Shown here: positions 35,256 to 46,700 of the stretch, in pieces
Position numbering within the stretch: the stretch's first letter is position 1
How the letters are laid out: every line of letters starts with the position of its first letter
NCBI RefSeq assembly: GCF_021155765.1
Contig: NC_060111.1
Span: 9,671,981-9,735,980, forward strand
From: Diprion similis
Taxonomy: Eukaryota; Arthropoda; Insecta; Hymenoptera; Diprionidae
Direction of reading: 5' to 3'
DNA: 64,000 nt
The notes under the pieces: model-generated
What the model was told of the DNA's origin: nothing
Databases searched by the model: none
Seen by the model: the letters and a program-made list of their open reading frames with translations, nothing else
Made by a program: the position numbers and the translations under genes

Positions 35256-37170
35256 GCGTACGAAAGTTGGGAGGTCGGAGTGAGCGAGAAAAATTCATCG
35301 GCAAGCGGCGCCCTCTGCGTCTACCCCTGCATACGCAACTCAAGTCTGCAGGCGGTCGGTACGCAAAGCCGAAAAGAACTGATGTTACCATCGCTCACCG
35401 CGTGTACCCAGATAATGCAGAGTTGAATGTGCAAGGTGTAACTATACTCGCTTCAACTTCTTCAATTTGATGCGGAATAGCAGATTTCAACTATGAGTAA
35501 CTTTTGGTAACGGTAGTACGTACAGCCGACAGGATAAATATTGACTTTACGGATAATCTTGCGTTGGAAATAGAATTTAATGATTTGAGAGCCATCGGAT
35601 TACCCCCCTTGAAAATCAGTTAATAAAAAACAACCGCTGATTTTTCAGTAATGTTATTTATGTAATTCTGAACATTTCAAAATTTTCCCTCTGACAATGA
35701 GGAAAAGATTTTTTCGCGTCTCTTTTGGTACTTCATGAATTAATAATAATCAATATTTAGCATCTCAACAATTGAGAAGAAAAAGATGGTTTGATCAGTA
35801 CTTCAATACTATGCAGAAGGTAAAATAATTTTTTTTACCTATTTTTCGTCTCATTTCCAAACAGTTGTATTACTGACAGACAGTGTTAGCATCTTATAAA
35901 AATTTTCAATAAATACACAAGTCTTTTATTCTAGATTTTCGTTAATTTGCAACGAACCTCATGGTAGATCCATTTTCATTATTCATTTTCATATTTGTTG
36001 AAGAACTTGCGTAATTTTTCTCAATTAAAACCTAATGAGCGTTTCTAAATTTTGGGAAAAAACTCATAAAATAGTTTCAGCCTTCGAGATATCTTCATAA
36101 TGCTTCTGGCAAAGAGAGAGAGTCTTTCAGAATTTTTTGGATGTTTTAAAAACTTGAAACATTGAATTTGTTCAATTCACAATTTTGGAAGTGCGCTACA
36201 AAGCCAAAAAATTCTTCGTAGGGACGTTCATGAAACGATTAGAATTAAAAATGAAGTAGTGTCAAATATTTCCAAAATGTTTGTATTTCAAAGTTGACTT
36301 CCCAAAAAAATTAAGAAAAATTAAATTGAACATCTTAGAGGTGCCACTGTCGCCTATAAAATATTTGATATATTCAGGTAAATATAAACCCGCCAGACCC
36401 GCCGAACTGTTACGAAAAATAACCCAGGGTTGTAAGTCTTGTCATATCCGCTGGTGGCCTCGCCAAGGACCCCTCTCGTATGCAGCTGCTCCGTCGCCCA
36501 TTGTGTCCGTAAGCTTTACAGGTAGAATTCAGACAGAGACAACTTTGACGCTCTCTATCTCAGGTAACATTCGAATGACCGCAAAATCGTATACACACAA
36601 ATTATTCAGAATTTAAAGCTCTACACTTTTATCTGAAAAATTTATTGATCACATCGAAAGGGGGCAATATAATTGACAATAAACATTATTAGACATCAAT
36701 TTATGGCACTTTTTTTTATCGTAAAACGGTTTCATTCACAGCTATCAAAAAACACTTCGAATAAAAGTTGTAGACAATATTTTTCTCTAAAAAACTAAAA
36801 AAAAAATTGAAAATCCGACCCATGGGAGCCGAGACATCGAGGATTACCTGTTTTTCAAGATGGCGGCCGATGCACAAGGAAACTTTTTTGGATTTTGGTG
36901 TTTTTGGGCATCTCAGGTGACCCTCTACTCGTCCTAAAAAATTTGGCTTTTCAATCCGTTTTGCCATTTTCAAGTTCTATTTGACTGGCCTATAACGCCA
37001 GTTGTTAGATCGTACCACAGCAAATTCAAAGAGGGGAAATTTGCGCCCTGGATGGCAACAGCTCCATCCTTCCACCATGTTGTTCATTACATTTTGCTGT
37101 GCGATCGTAGCCACACGTGCGTGTTAAATTCCGTCGTTCGTTTTTATTTTTGTTTACTTTAATCCCTCGG
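35256..37170. other. AT-rich DNA, nothing firm
   Basis: Short unassigned ORFs. The part 36720-37000 resembles generic dispersed repeat DNA (mixed poly-A and a CAAGATGGCGGCCG segment), but no partner copy is in the window. Confidence 0.35.
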
Positions 37171-37172
37171 CG

Positions 37173-39123
37173 ATGCCTTACGATCCGACGAATCAGGGTG
37201 CCCCGTCGACGCCAATTCGTCCGACCGAAAAGATGCTAATCGACGCGTTAAAGTGTTTGCAAAGTGAGATGGTGGACCTGAAAAGGGCACGGACAAGGCT
37301 ATCTCCGTCGACGTCGTGAAGATGCAGTTTCCAGGAGCCCCTCGAGGTGCTTAGACGCATGCTCGGGTGGTAATTTCTCCGATCAAGACAATTCACATTC
37401 CCGTTCCCATCAAGAAGGCCGCTCGCATTCTCCGGAGCGAGCTCACCTGGGACGGCGCGCGCCATCGCCGTTTTAGCTCGTCTCGAAGCCACTCGCGCTT
37501 CAGCAGAGACTTTCATACCGAGCATCGCGATTTCCGTTCGAGGAACTCGCACCACTTGGAAAGTGGAATTCCGGACAGCATACCAAAAGATGGGGTTGGT
37601 CGTCACCCGAGAGGTACGACACATAATTAAGTCAAGTCAAAGCTCACGCCTCGCCTGAAATTCTGAGGCTAAAGTCTCACAATATTTAGCGTCAATCCAA
37701 TCACGTGGTAAGATTCCGTTTTATAGCTGAGGTACAGAACCAAGGGTCCCTACCGACCGAGTCCCCAACCAACCCGGAAAAGGATCCAGGGATGGAGAGC
37801 CTTTCTCGCAAGATCGCGAGTAGATACATTGGCCAAACTCAGGTGGACAGTGCACCGGGCACGGACCTATTTACTCCGCTGTCAGCAGCCTGGACCAATG
37901 TTATCAGGCTCACTATTCCGAAACATCAAAAACAAGCTCTATCATCAAAATTACCGACGCCAAAGAATTTTCAACTCTCTCGTGGTCCACCGATAAAAAA
38001 GGAAATACAATCGGCCTTACTATCATCAAGGGCTGGAATTATCATCAAGAGAGATGGGTACCTGGTGAACATCCAGACTCAGATAGAATCTAGGCTCTGT
38101 GCTCTTGGACAAGTTTTTTCAGACATTTTGAGAAAAGAGATTGACAAGGACTTCCGACTAGACTTCACCAAAGTCATTACCGTCCTGGGAGAGGCAGGCA
38201 GGATCCTAGTAGATGTACATCACGAGATTTCGCTCTCCCGCGGAGAGTGTATCATTCCGCACCTGAGCCTTACAGTCAAACAAGTCTCGGAAGCGAGTGA
38301 GATTGACACTGTTCTCTTTGGAGAGGATTTCTCAGACCGTTTCAAGAATACCCTGGCGATGGAAAAATCAGCTACGGATATTATCAAGACGGCACAGGCT
38401 GCTTTAACATCTGGTAAAATAACAGGTCGACAGGATGCTCGACAACGCAACGAGCCTTAAAACACAAAACCCTCTGGCAAAACGAACAACAGTTACCATA
38501 CGAATTGCAAGAAATTCAACACACTGTCAGGGGGACGGAAGTTCCAGAAAAACTATCGTCACTCTCCACGCCGCAGCTCTCGTCGCAGCCATTACCACAA
38601 ACGTCATCACTAGAACAGAGAGAAGGTATAGCTGGTTATCTCGCTTCCTTTTATGAGAATTGGCGCAATACTACGTCAGATCAGACGGTTCTTGAGACAA
38701 TTTTGGGTTATAAGATACCTTTTTTTCCAAGCCAACGCAATACAAGTTCCCTGAAGCTCCACCCTTTTCGCCGCAAGATAGATTGACTTGTGTAACTGAG
38801 GTACAAAAATTGCTTGCAAAAGGCGCAATCTCAGCTTGTTTCCGGTTGAGGAAGGTTTTATATCATCCTTTCTTCTAATTGGCAAGCCCAATGGAGGGAA
38901 AAGATTTATTTTGAATTTGAAAAAAAAAACTGAATAACTTTATTGTTGCCTCGCATTTCCAACTTGAGGATTTGAAGACGGTAATTAGATTAGTGTCCTC
39001 GGATTGCTTCATGGCCACAATGGGCCTTGAAGACGCTTATTTCACGATTCCAATAGATACACATTTCAGAAAATTATTAAGATTTAGATCGTCGTTTTAC
39101 AATATTATGTTCCTTACTGTGTG
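37173..39123 (+). pseudogene. DIRS-like retrotransposon remnant (Gag and start of RT)
   Basis: A Gag-like ORF starts at ATG 37173 and stops after about 48 residues. A second frame carries an Arg/Ser/His-rich stretch (37430-37600). The main ORF at 37705-38460 reads like DIRS Gag: FTPLSAAWTNVIRLTIPK, then LGEAGRILVDVHHEISLSR, then TVLFGEDFSDR, and ends in an Arg/Gln-rich tail. Past 38460 the frame shifts repeatedly and the reverse transcriptase start appears in pieces: LIGKPNGGKRFILNLK (near 38885) and MATMGLEDAYFTIPID (near 39010). Similarity stops near 39123. No tyrosine recombinase is present. Family assignment is from motif memory. Confidence 0.75.
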
Positions 39124-39249
39124 ATATTTCTTGTTATGAATAGAGGTTTATATGATATCGTTATTCATAGTGGGGTGTTGAGTCCCCCCTCCATTTTTTC
39201 ATTTTCAAATCAAATCTTGAAACATCTACAAGTTGATCTCGGAGGACGA

Positions 39250-39579
39250 GACGACGTAGTACAATTGAACGATTAAACGAACTTACCAAGTGATGTTCGA
39301 TCGTAATTGTACGAGTAGTCTCGTCCGAAAGAGCTCCAACCCTCCATACCCAATTTCATGTATCTTGATTTGAAAACCTTGCTAGCTTTAAACTGAATGA
39401 ACAACATGGAAGGAAGGAGGAAGGACGGAGGTGCTGCCATCTAGGGCGCGAATTTTCTTTCTTTGAATTTTCTGTGGTACGATTAAGCAACTGGCGTTAC
39501 TACAAGTTGATCTCCTTTGGACGAGACTATTTTTACACTTACGATTGAAGATCACTTGGTAAGTTCGTTTAATCGTTCA
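39250..39579. mobile_element. Palindromic element A
   Basis: The left arm (39262-39331, containing GAACGATTAAACGAACTTAC) and right arm (39515-39579, its complement) are inverted copies. The left side also contains a smaller hairpin between GGACGAGAC at 39243 and GTCTCGTCC near 39323. A CTACAAGTTGATCTC segment appears directly at about 39228 and 39500. The centre holds no ORF. The element abuts palindrome B directly. Confidence 0.65.
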
Positions 39580-39849
39580 ATTAGTATCGTTAGATAGGAC
39601 GTTGAAAAATAATTGACACGTATTGTTTCTTTTTTCAATTCAACGTTCCCTAACAAAGATATAGCAGTTTGCAATTGACGTGTGACGTCACAATGTGCTT
39701 AGATATGGATATACTACAATGTAAAAAATGTGTAACATTATGACGTCACGCGGAATTCAACTTGCTATATCTTTGTTGATCAAAATTAAAATGAAAAAAG
39801 AAAAAATACGTGTGAATTATTTTTCGACATTCTATCTGACGATACTAAT
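39580..39849. mobile_element. Palindromic MITE B, 270 bp
   Basis: It begins ATTAGTATCGTTAGATAG and ends with the inverted equivalent CTATCTGACGATACTAAT. The arms stay similar for about 85 bp (GAAAAATAATT, CACGTATT, AACAAAGATATAGCA), and the centre carries two TGACGTCA-like inverted sites. No ORF. It directly follows palindrome A, so one may have inserted at the edge of the other. Confidence 0.75.
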
Positions 39850-40055
39850 GGAAATTTTTATTTGCACACCTAATGAGACGTATTTGAATAAGATTCCAAG
39901 TACACACCAAGTGATAGGTTTTTCTGGATTAACAAAATATATTCAGATGAGTTGAATTTCAGTTGTGTCAAGGTTTTGGTATTTCAGTGATCTAAGTATT
40001 TATTAGTATTATCAGTATTATTAGTATATAGTATCAATATAAGTAACGTGTCTAC

Positions 40056-41243
40056 TAGGGTGATTTTTTTTGAACGACTATTTTGTTTTTTTTCAGTCCC
40101 CATCGAAAATTTTGTTCTATATGTCGAACAAATGATTCCCTAAAAGTTATAGCCCTTAATATTAATATTAAGTACTCGCCCAGGGCGTGAAAAGATTTCC
40201 CATATAAAATACACGTGAATCAAAGCGTTTTTTTTCAAATCTCTACAACTCAGTGGAATTTTATGATATCACATTGGTCTTGGTCGCAATTTACGCAGAA
40301 TTGAACGATCTTCAAAAGTGTCTGAAACGTCGTGAGTCCAACTTACACTGGTGAGATGGTACAGGTCACTATAGTTGATTTTTACCCAAAATTCTCCATT
40401 TTTCGCTGTTATCTCCGAAATGATCAACTTCACCAAAAAAATATGAATACAAATTTCGTTGAAAATTTAATTTTCTACAAAAAAGGTCCAGTAGACCTGA
40501 TTGCTTAGATTGATATTTCTTGAGATATCGAACTTTAACTTCTTGTCGTATAAAATCTTTATGGTTTATTGAATCAAACGTTTTAAATTATTGATATTGC
40601 ATTGGAATTTGATTTTTTTCGATTCGATTCGATCCATTCGATCTGTTCCATTGGAATATCAGTAATTCAAAACGTGTGATTCAATAAAACATAATGTTTA
40701 TTGGTTATATCAAATCAAAACGTTTAATTCAACAGAACATAAAAATTTTATACGTTAAGTAAATTAAATTCCGATATCTCAAGAAATATCAATCTGAGCA
40801 TTTTGGTCTAAAGGACCTTTCTTGTAGGAAATCAAATTTCCAACAAAATTATTCTTCACATTTTTTTGGTACGGTCAATCATTTTGGAGATAACAGCGAA
40901 AAAAGGAGAATTTTGGGTAAAAATCAACTTTAGTGCCCTGTACCACCTCACAAATGTAAGTTGCACTTACGCCGTTCAGAATACTTTTGAAGATCGTGCA
41001 ATTCTGCGTCATTTGCGACCAAGACCATTGTGATATCATAAAATTCCGCTGAGTTGTAGAGATTTGAAAAAAAAACGCTTCGATTCACGTGTATTTTATA
41101 TGGGAAATATTTTCACGCCCTGGGCGAGTACTTAATATTAATATTAAGGGCTTTAACTTTTAGGGAAGTTTTTGTTCGATATATAGAACAAAATTTTCGA
41201 TGGGGACTGAAAAAAAAATAGTCGTTCAAAAAAAATCACCTTA
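40056..41243. mobile_element. 1.19-kb fold-back hAT-like element with perfect 8-bp TSD
   Basis: The two halves are near-complete inverted copies around a centre near 40650. The ends are TAGGGTGATTTTTTTTGAAC and, inverted at the right, TAAGGTGATTTTTTTTGAAC. The arms continue through CCCCATCGAAAATTTTGTTC, AATATTAATATTAAG, CCAGGGCGTGAAAA and GATATCTCAAGAAATATC. GTGTCTAC flanks both sides exactly (40048-40055 and 41244-41251), an 8-bp target-site duplication. 8-bp duplications with TAGGG-type ends fit hAT. No transposase; mobility would need a helper element. Confidence 0.85.
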
Positions 41244-41251
41244 GTGTCTAC

Positions 41252-42288
41252 GATAATTGGAATGTAGTTGAAATGACTGTGATATTTATTAAATAAACCG
41301 ACAACGTGTAACATTGTCTTCACATTAAGTCCGTCAACATGCGTGTTTTGTTGAATAAATTGATAAGATTAAAACGATATGCGATTGGCTGAAGTCAATG
41401 AGATGGTTAAACCGATCATGAAAATATTAAATAATGTATTTTCGGGCTATTAACGTAACATAATCAAGGAACAGGTATTACTCACGCCGCATTTGATTGA
41501 TCCAATAACTGCATGTGGGTGAATTAATAGTATAAGATATGATTCATCGTCCGAACTGTTGCATGTTTTCAGTGTTCATTTGAATTGAACTATTCTTGCC
41601 GTTCCAAATAAAAAGGTTATTTGGAAAAAAATATACATGTTTTGGTTACCACATATGTTGCATTGGTGGTTTAATGATCACGATTTATAAGAACTTTTTT
41701 AGGCAAATCATCAGCTTTACTCCGTTCTGGTTAAATATTTGATGCAGTTACTTGGCTAATCAACAAGTAGGTTTTTCTCAATGAGAAAACAAATGTTTCT
41801 TTGCAAATAGCAGAATTATTATTTCTTAGGTGAAAAATTATCTTAATAAGAGTTTAAATTTCTGGCGAAGCAAATAAATGCCGCATTAAGGAAAAGGTTT
41901 CAGTATATAATCAACTAAATACATTGAGTTGAAGGTAATTTAGCCGAATGAACTATATCTGGCTCTTGAATCAATTGAAATTCGTTGAAATGTGAAACAG
42001 ATAAGTCATTCAGCAAAAATATTCGATGAAAAGTACCAGCTAAGATAATTGAAATATTGCCTAATTCAATCAGCATGCTGCCTGAACATTATATAAATTG
42101 CCTACATCAGTCCAATATTTGTTTCAATGAAAATTTGAATTTGTTTTCTTCTGAAAATATTATTAGTTGAAAGAATAGACATGTTGATAGCAAATTTCCA
42201 TTTTTTGACAGAATCCTTGTAATACATAGAATTGTGAATGACGTCATGTATAAGTTGGATTCAACGAGAATAAACCATCAGCTTTATA
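41252..42288. other. AT-rich DNA, nothing recognised
   Basis: No ORF over 60 codons and no repeat structure seen. Confidence 0.4.
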
Positions 42289-42290
42289 AG

Positions 42291-42400
42291 CGCTGGTATG
42301 GCGTAATGGTTATAAGTGTGCGACTAGGATAAGTAGATTAAGCAAGTGTCTACGGCTCGAATCCCGTTGGTAAGGTGGCGTTCTGAAAATGGTTGCGGAC
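42291..42400 (+). repeat. tRNA-derived SINE-like sequence with A and B boxes
   Basis: TGGCGTAATGGT (42299-42310) matches a pol III A box and GGCTCGAATCC (42354-42364) matches a B box, 43 bp apart. The B box sits in a short ACGG/CCGT stem like a T arm. The outer bases do not pair into an acceptor stem, so this is a SINE head or tRNA pseudogene rather than a working tRNA. The downstream tail shows no clear poly-A. Confidence 0.65.
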
Positions 42401-43030
42401 GCATTTTCTTCGGTATACACTTACAGCTAAAGTACAACTTACTTCAGGTGTTGACACGTAGGTACTGTTTTTCATGAGTTGCAATGGCCATAATTACTAT
42501 GCTAACTACAATTTTGTTCTTAACCCTCAATGTTAAATTCTGCAATCTTATATTCTATCGGACTAATTATTCAGTTACTTTAAACGAATTTTTGTAGATT
42601 CATAGAAATATGTATACTTATACACAAATATATATTGACAACTACTTATTATTCTGAACTAATCGTAAGACACCATATAGCACAATGAATCAAGTTTACT
42701 CATTAAGTAAATCAAATATGAATTCATAGATGTTTCTTCTTATTTGATTCAAGTGTAACCCATGGTTATTCTTATGTTATTGTATTACTGTCGTATTGTA
42801 TTACTTGAAATTTGCATGCCAGATTCAGTTAATTCAATGAAAGTTTCATTTTGCAGCCAGCGATCACCGTTTACGCTCGGTCAAGCAATATCTTCTTGGT
42901 ATCAAGAAATCCTTTTTCTCTGTGGACTATAGCATATGATTATCACCGACTCTATATTACGGTGTATGATTCGTATCTTTTTCAAATGATCAAGAATGAA
43001 AATTAAAAATGGCCGGATCCTTCGTTTTCC

Positions 43031-43036
43031 TTTATT
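43031..43036 (-). terminator. Poly(A) signal AATAAA of the GH13 gene
   Basis: TTTATT on the plus strand, 167 bases past the stop codon in the direction of transcription. Other AATAAA-like sites lie close by, so the exact cleavage site is open. Confidence 0.5.
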
Positions 43037-43202
43037 GTAATAAGATTGCCAAAATAAATCAAAACTGGAGGTAAAGTTTACCAGACTCTTGTTTGGGAAG
43101 TTTTAGTGCCAATCCATCAAAAAAACCTTATCAATCGGTGAGAAAGTATGACAAGCGTTACATGTTACTGACAAATACTTCATATGCAACACAATTCGAA
43201 AT

Positions 43203-43743
43203 TCAAAGTAAGATATTCCATATAGAAACTACAATAAGTAGGGATGAAATATAAGCTTTTGTTGCTCCTGATTCTGAATCTTCAGTAGTATCGTCTTCAG
43301 AATAGTCAGGTTCAGTCTCTGCTTCTGGTTTGTCCGTCGTCATAGTCGGCGGTATTGTAGGTACTTCAGTCGTGGATTCCACAGTTGTACTAGGAACAGT
43401 AGTATTAATGGCAGTGGTAGACGTAATCAAAGTTGTTGCAATGGCCGAAGTTTCTGTTGAAGGTACTATAGTTGTACTGAAAGTATTCATAGTTGTGCTC
43501 AAAGTGGTAGGAGTGGAAGGCGTCGTAATGGACGATGGTGTAGTAGTTGGAGGTTCTGATTCCGTAGGAGATGACGTTGGTGAAGTTGTAGAAGTCTGTG
43601 TTGATGATTCCACTGTAGTACTAGGCATCGCTGCTAGTGTCGTCGTTGTTATCGATACTGTAGTAGTTTCTGGTACTTCTGAGTTACAAAGTACAACGGC
43701 TGCATTGGCTGACAACGAAACTGACGTAATATTGACGACGGTC
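43203..43743 (-). CDS. GH13 gene exon 12: Thr/Ser stalk and GPI-type tail
   Basis: After acceptor TTCTAG it completes domain 3 (NAAVVLC), then gives about 120 residues very rich in Thr, Ser and Pro. Many TT, ST and PT steps make it a probable O-glycosylated, mucin-like stalk. An acidic stretch (DYSEDDTTEDSESG) follows, then the hydrophobic end AYISSLLIVVSIWNILL and a TGA at 43203-43205. A small-residue site before a terminal hydrophobic segment with no basic tail fits a GPI signal, as in midgut maltases of flies and mosquitoes. Confidence 0.85.
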
Positions 43744-46700
43744 CTAGAACAGTAGAATAAAATTGAAATTATTTTGTAAATAGTGTTTCAATCAACGCTG
43801 AAGATTTTGAACAACTGTTTGTAATTACCCAGTAGATATAATTGCGTTTGCACTGGCTAAGCAAACTCGAATTTCTTCAGATGGAAAATCAGGAAATTGA
43901 GAAAAATCAACGCTCACAGTTACCAGACCCAGATTGATAGCAACTGCGTATACAGGTTCATCTTCCAGTTCACGAGTGAAGACTAAGATGTTGTTGTTAT
44001 TTAAGGCCCAAACATGAGTAGCACCGCGTTTAATAGTTTGACTTTGCTTCAACTTTAGTATGGACTTGAAAGTGTGGAAATTGCTTTGCTCTGCTGCTAT
44101 TTGTGCGACAAGATTTCTGGTAACATAATTGCTATTCATTGGTAACCACGTCGATTCGTTTGTTGAAAATCCACCAGAAGTTGAATTGTCCCAGTGATAC
44201 GGAGTTCTCGCAGGGTCACGCGTAAACAGACTGTATCTATCTGGTCCAGCGTTGATCGCATGAGGATCTTGAGTGTCGGAAAAAGAAATCTCAGTATCTA
44301 GGAGAGCCAATTCTTCGCCCATGTATGTAAACGCAGTTCCAGGTAGAAGGTGCAGCATGTTCAGACCGTCAACTCGATTCACGCCAAAGCGGGATGCAGG
44401 TCGTCTTTGATCATGGTTTCCAAGAACCCAGTTCGATGTTCCATTCTCAGGCAAGGTTGCGAACCATCTTGTCAGCACTTGAATATAGTCGGACGCCAGC
44501 GAAGGCTGCCCCAATTCTGCTATAAGGCCGAAGTTCAACGGTAGATGCGCTCCTTGGTGAGTTTGATTACCAAAGTATCTAAGAAACGAATAAAATATTG
44601 AGATGGTACTTGCAGGTTGGTAAAGCAGGAACGAACATTACTCAATCAATGAGGTAGTAAATTTTCTTGATGGATTTGTATTTTTATAGTCACCTTGCTA
44701 CAACATCCTGACTGGCAGCAGAGTCAGTAATGAGAACACGAGTTTGTCCGTCTGATTGTGTAGTAAATTCATCAAGAACAGTTCGCCATTGATAGACGAG
44801 GTCAATGGTTTCGTCCAGATCAGTCGTGTAAATATGTTGAAGATAGTCGTAATCCGTTTCCAAGACATTGGGACCAGGACTCTCATTGAGAGGTTCGTCT
44901 GGAAAGTTTACGTTCTCGAAAATGTGAGCAACGGAACTCACTCGAAATCCATCGACACCTTGGTCAAGCCAAAACCTAAGGACGTTTGTGATTTCGCTCA
45001 CTACAGCAGGATTGCGGAAGTTCAGGTCCACTTGGCTGGTTCCGAACTGGTGAAGGTAGTATTGTTGCCGCTGTTCATTCCACGTCCAAGCGGAACCACC
45101 GAATACGCTCAGCCAGTTATTCGGTGGTTGAGTTCCGTTGTCCGTAGTGATTCCATCTCTCCACACGTAGTAATCTGTGTAAGGTTCGATCCGTGCAACG
45201 GAGTTTTGGAACCAGATATGTTCATTGCTGGAGTGGTTGGGGACAAAGTCGATGACCACTCTTATTGCTGTAAATAGAAATTGATCAGATAATAAACTAG
45301 GTGGGATTTCAAAAAAGTAGACGCTTCACCTCTATTATGGGCTTGTTGTATTAGTTCTGCAAAATCGTCAAGTGTTCCGAAAATTGAGTCCACGGTAGTA
45401 AAGTTTGAGATATCAAAACCACCGTCAACTTGTGGTGATTCGAATATCGAATTCAGCCAAACCACCGTAACTCCAGTATCGCTCAAGTGGTCCAGTCGAG
45501 AAATGATACCGCACAAATCACCAACACCGTCACCGTTACTGTCTTGAAATGATTTCGGATATATTTGGTATACAGCGGCTTCTTGCCACCAATCCAAATT
45601 TCCACTAATTTCACCGCTCACGAAAATAGGTCCATCAGGGATTGTGGGAATTATGGGTGTTGCCGTTTCAGCTTCTGTTACCACTTCGGTCGATGCCATA
45701 CTTGGAGTCGTAAAGATTTCAGTTGTCGGGAGAGATTGTGTGGTTTCGTCAATCTGACGCGTAGTCAAGACAAGTGCTGCGTTGGCCGATAGAGGCACAG
45801 CACTGATGTTAACGGTTGTACTAAAATAATTTTTAAACATGAGGATTAATTGGTCACTCAAAACTCTGCTACAATTGCGATTAATCTTCCTCTTGAAGTT
45901 TTCATGTACTTTTTAAAATATTGAAATAAATGTCAGATAAAGCAATAAATAACTGAGCATAACTAATATATCAGTATGACATGTACACTCTGAGATCATT
46001 TGATGTGTTATAAATAATATTTCCCTCACCCGGTGTTAATCACGGAGTTGGCACTTGCTAAGAAAACGTAGACGTCTTCATTAACGAATGTCTCCAGATT
46101 TGACAAATCTACCATGAGTTGGGCAAGGCCCAAGTTAATAACGACAGCATAGCGTTCACTGCCATTAAGTTCCCGAGTGAAAGCCAAAACCTGAAAACGT
46201 TTCTAGAGTTACGAGTCTACCATTAAGACACCACTTATTGACATTGTAATTGAATTTAGTTCGGAGACGTATTGTTAGCGACTAATACCAGATCATGATT
46301 TATTTCGCTTGATAGTAAATACATAGAACCCAAAAATAATCGACAGGGCTAATGGAAATTTGTCGTTACGTAGTACGGATACATATAAGGGCGGTTTCAA
46401 ATCAATCAGTTTTACTATCCGAGCAAGCTCTGGGCGTTCTAATTCTAGGACATGATGACATCATACCACCCGTGCCAATCTGATTTCCCCACTCCCGACG
46501 GCTCAACGGGTCGTCATATTTCTAATTTTTTTTCCTGGCAGAAGTTTCAATTTTAGATTTCCTATTGCAGGTGGTTAAGTTTTAAAATACCTGGTTCAAA
46601 GCAACTGACGTATGAACTCTCCTACTACAATGTAGCTGACTATTTTTTTCCGACTCAGTATGATGTCGATAATTGATTAAAAAAATTTACGAACTCAACT

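Noticed and set aside
37193..37624. Minus-strand 143-residue ORF
   Set aside because: It lies opposite the DIRS-like Gag region and is a shadow of it.
42291..42400. Functional tRNA gene
   Set aside because: Boxes are present but no acceptor stem or full cloverleaf can be drawn.
43330..43755. Plus-strand Val-rich ORF
   Set aside because: It is the antisense of the Thr/Ser-rich stalk exon; the repeated codons keep the opposite strand open.
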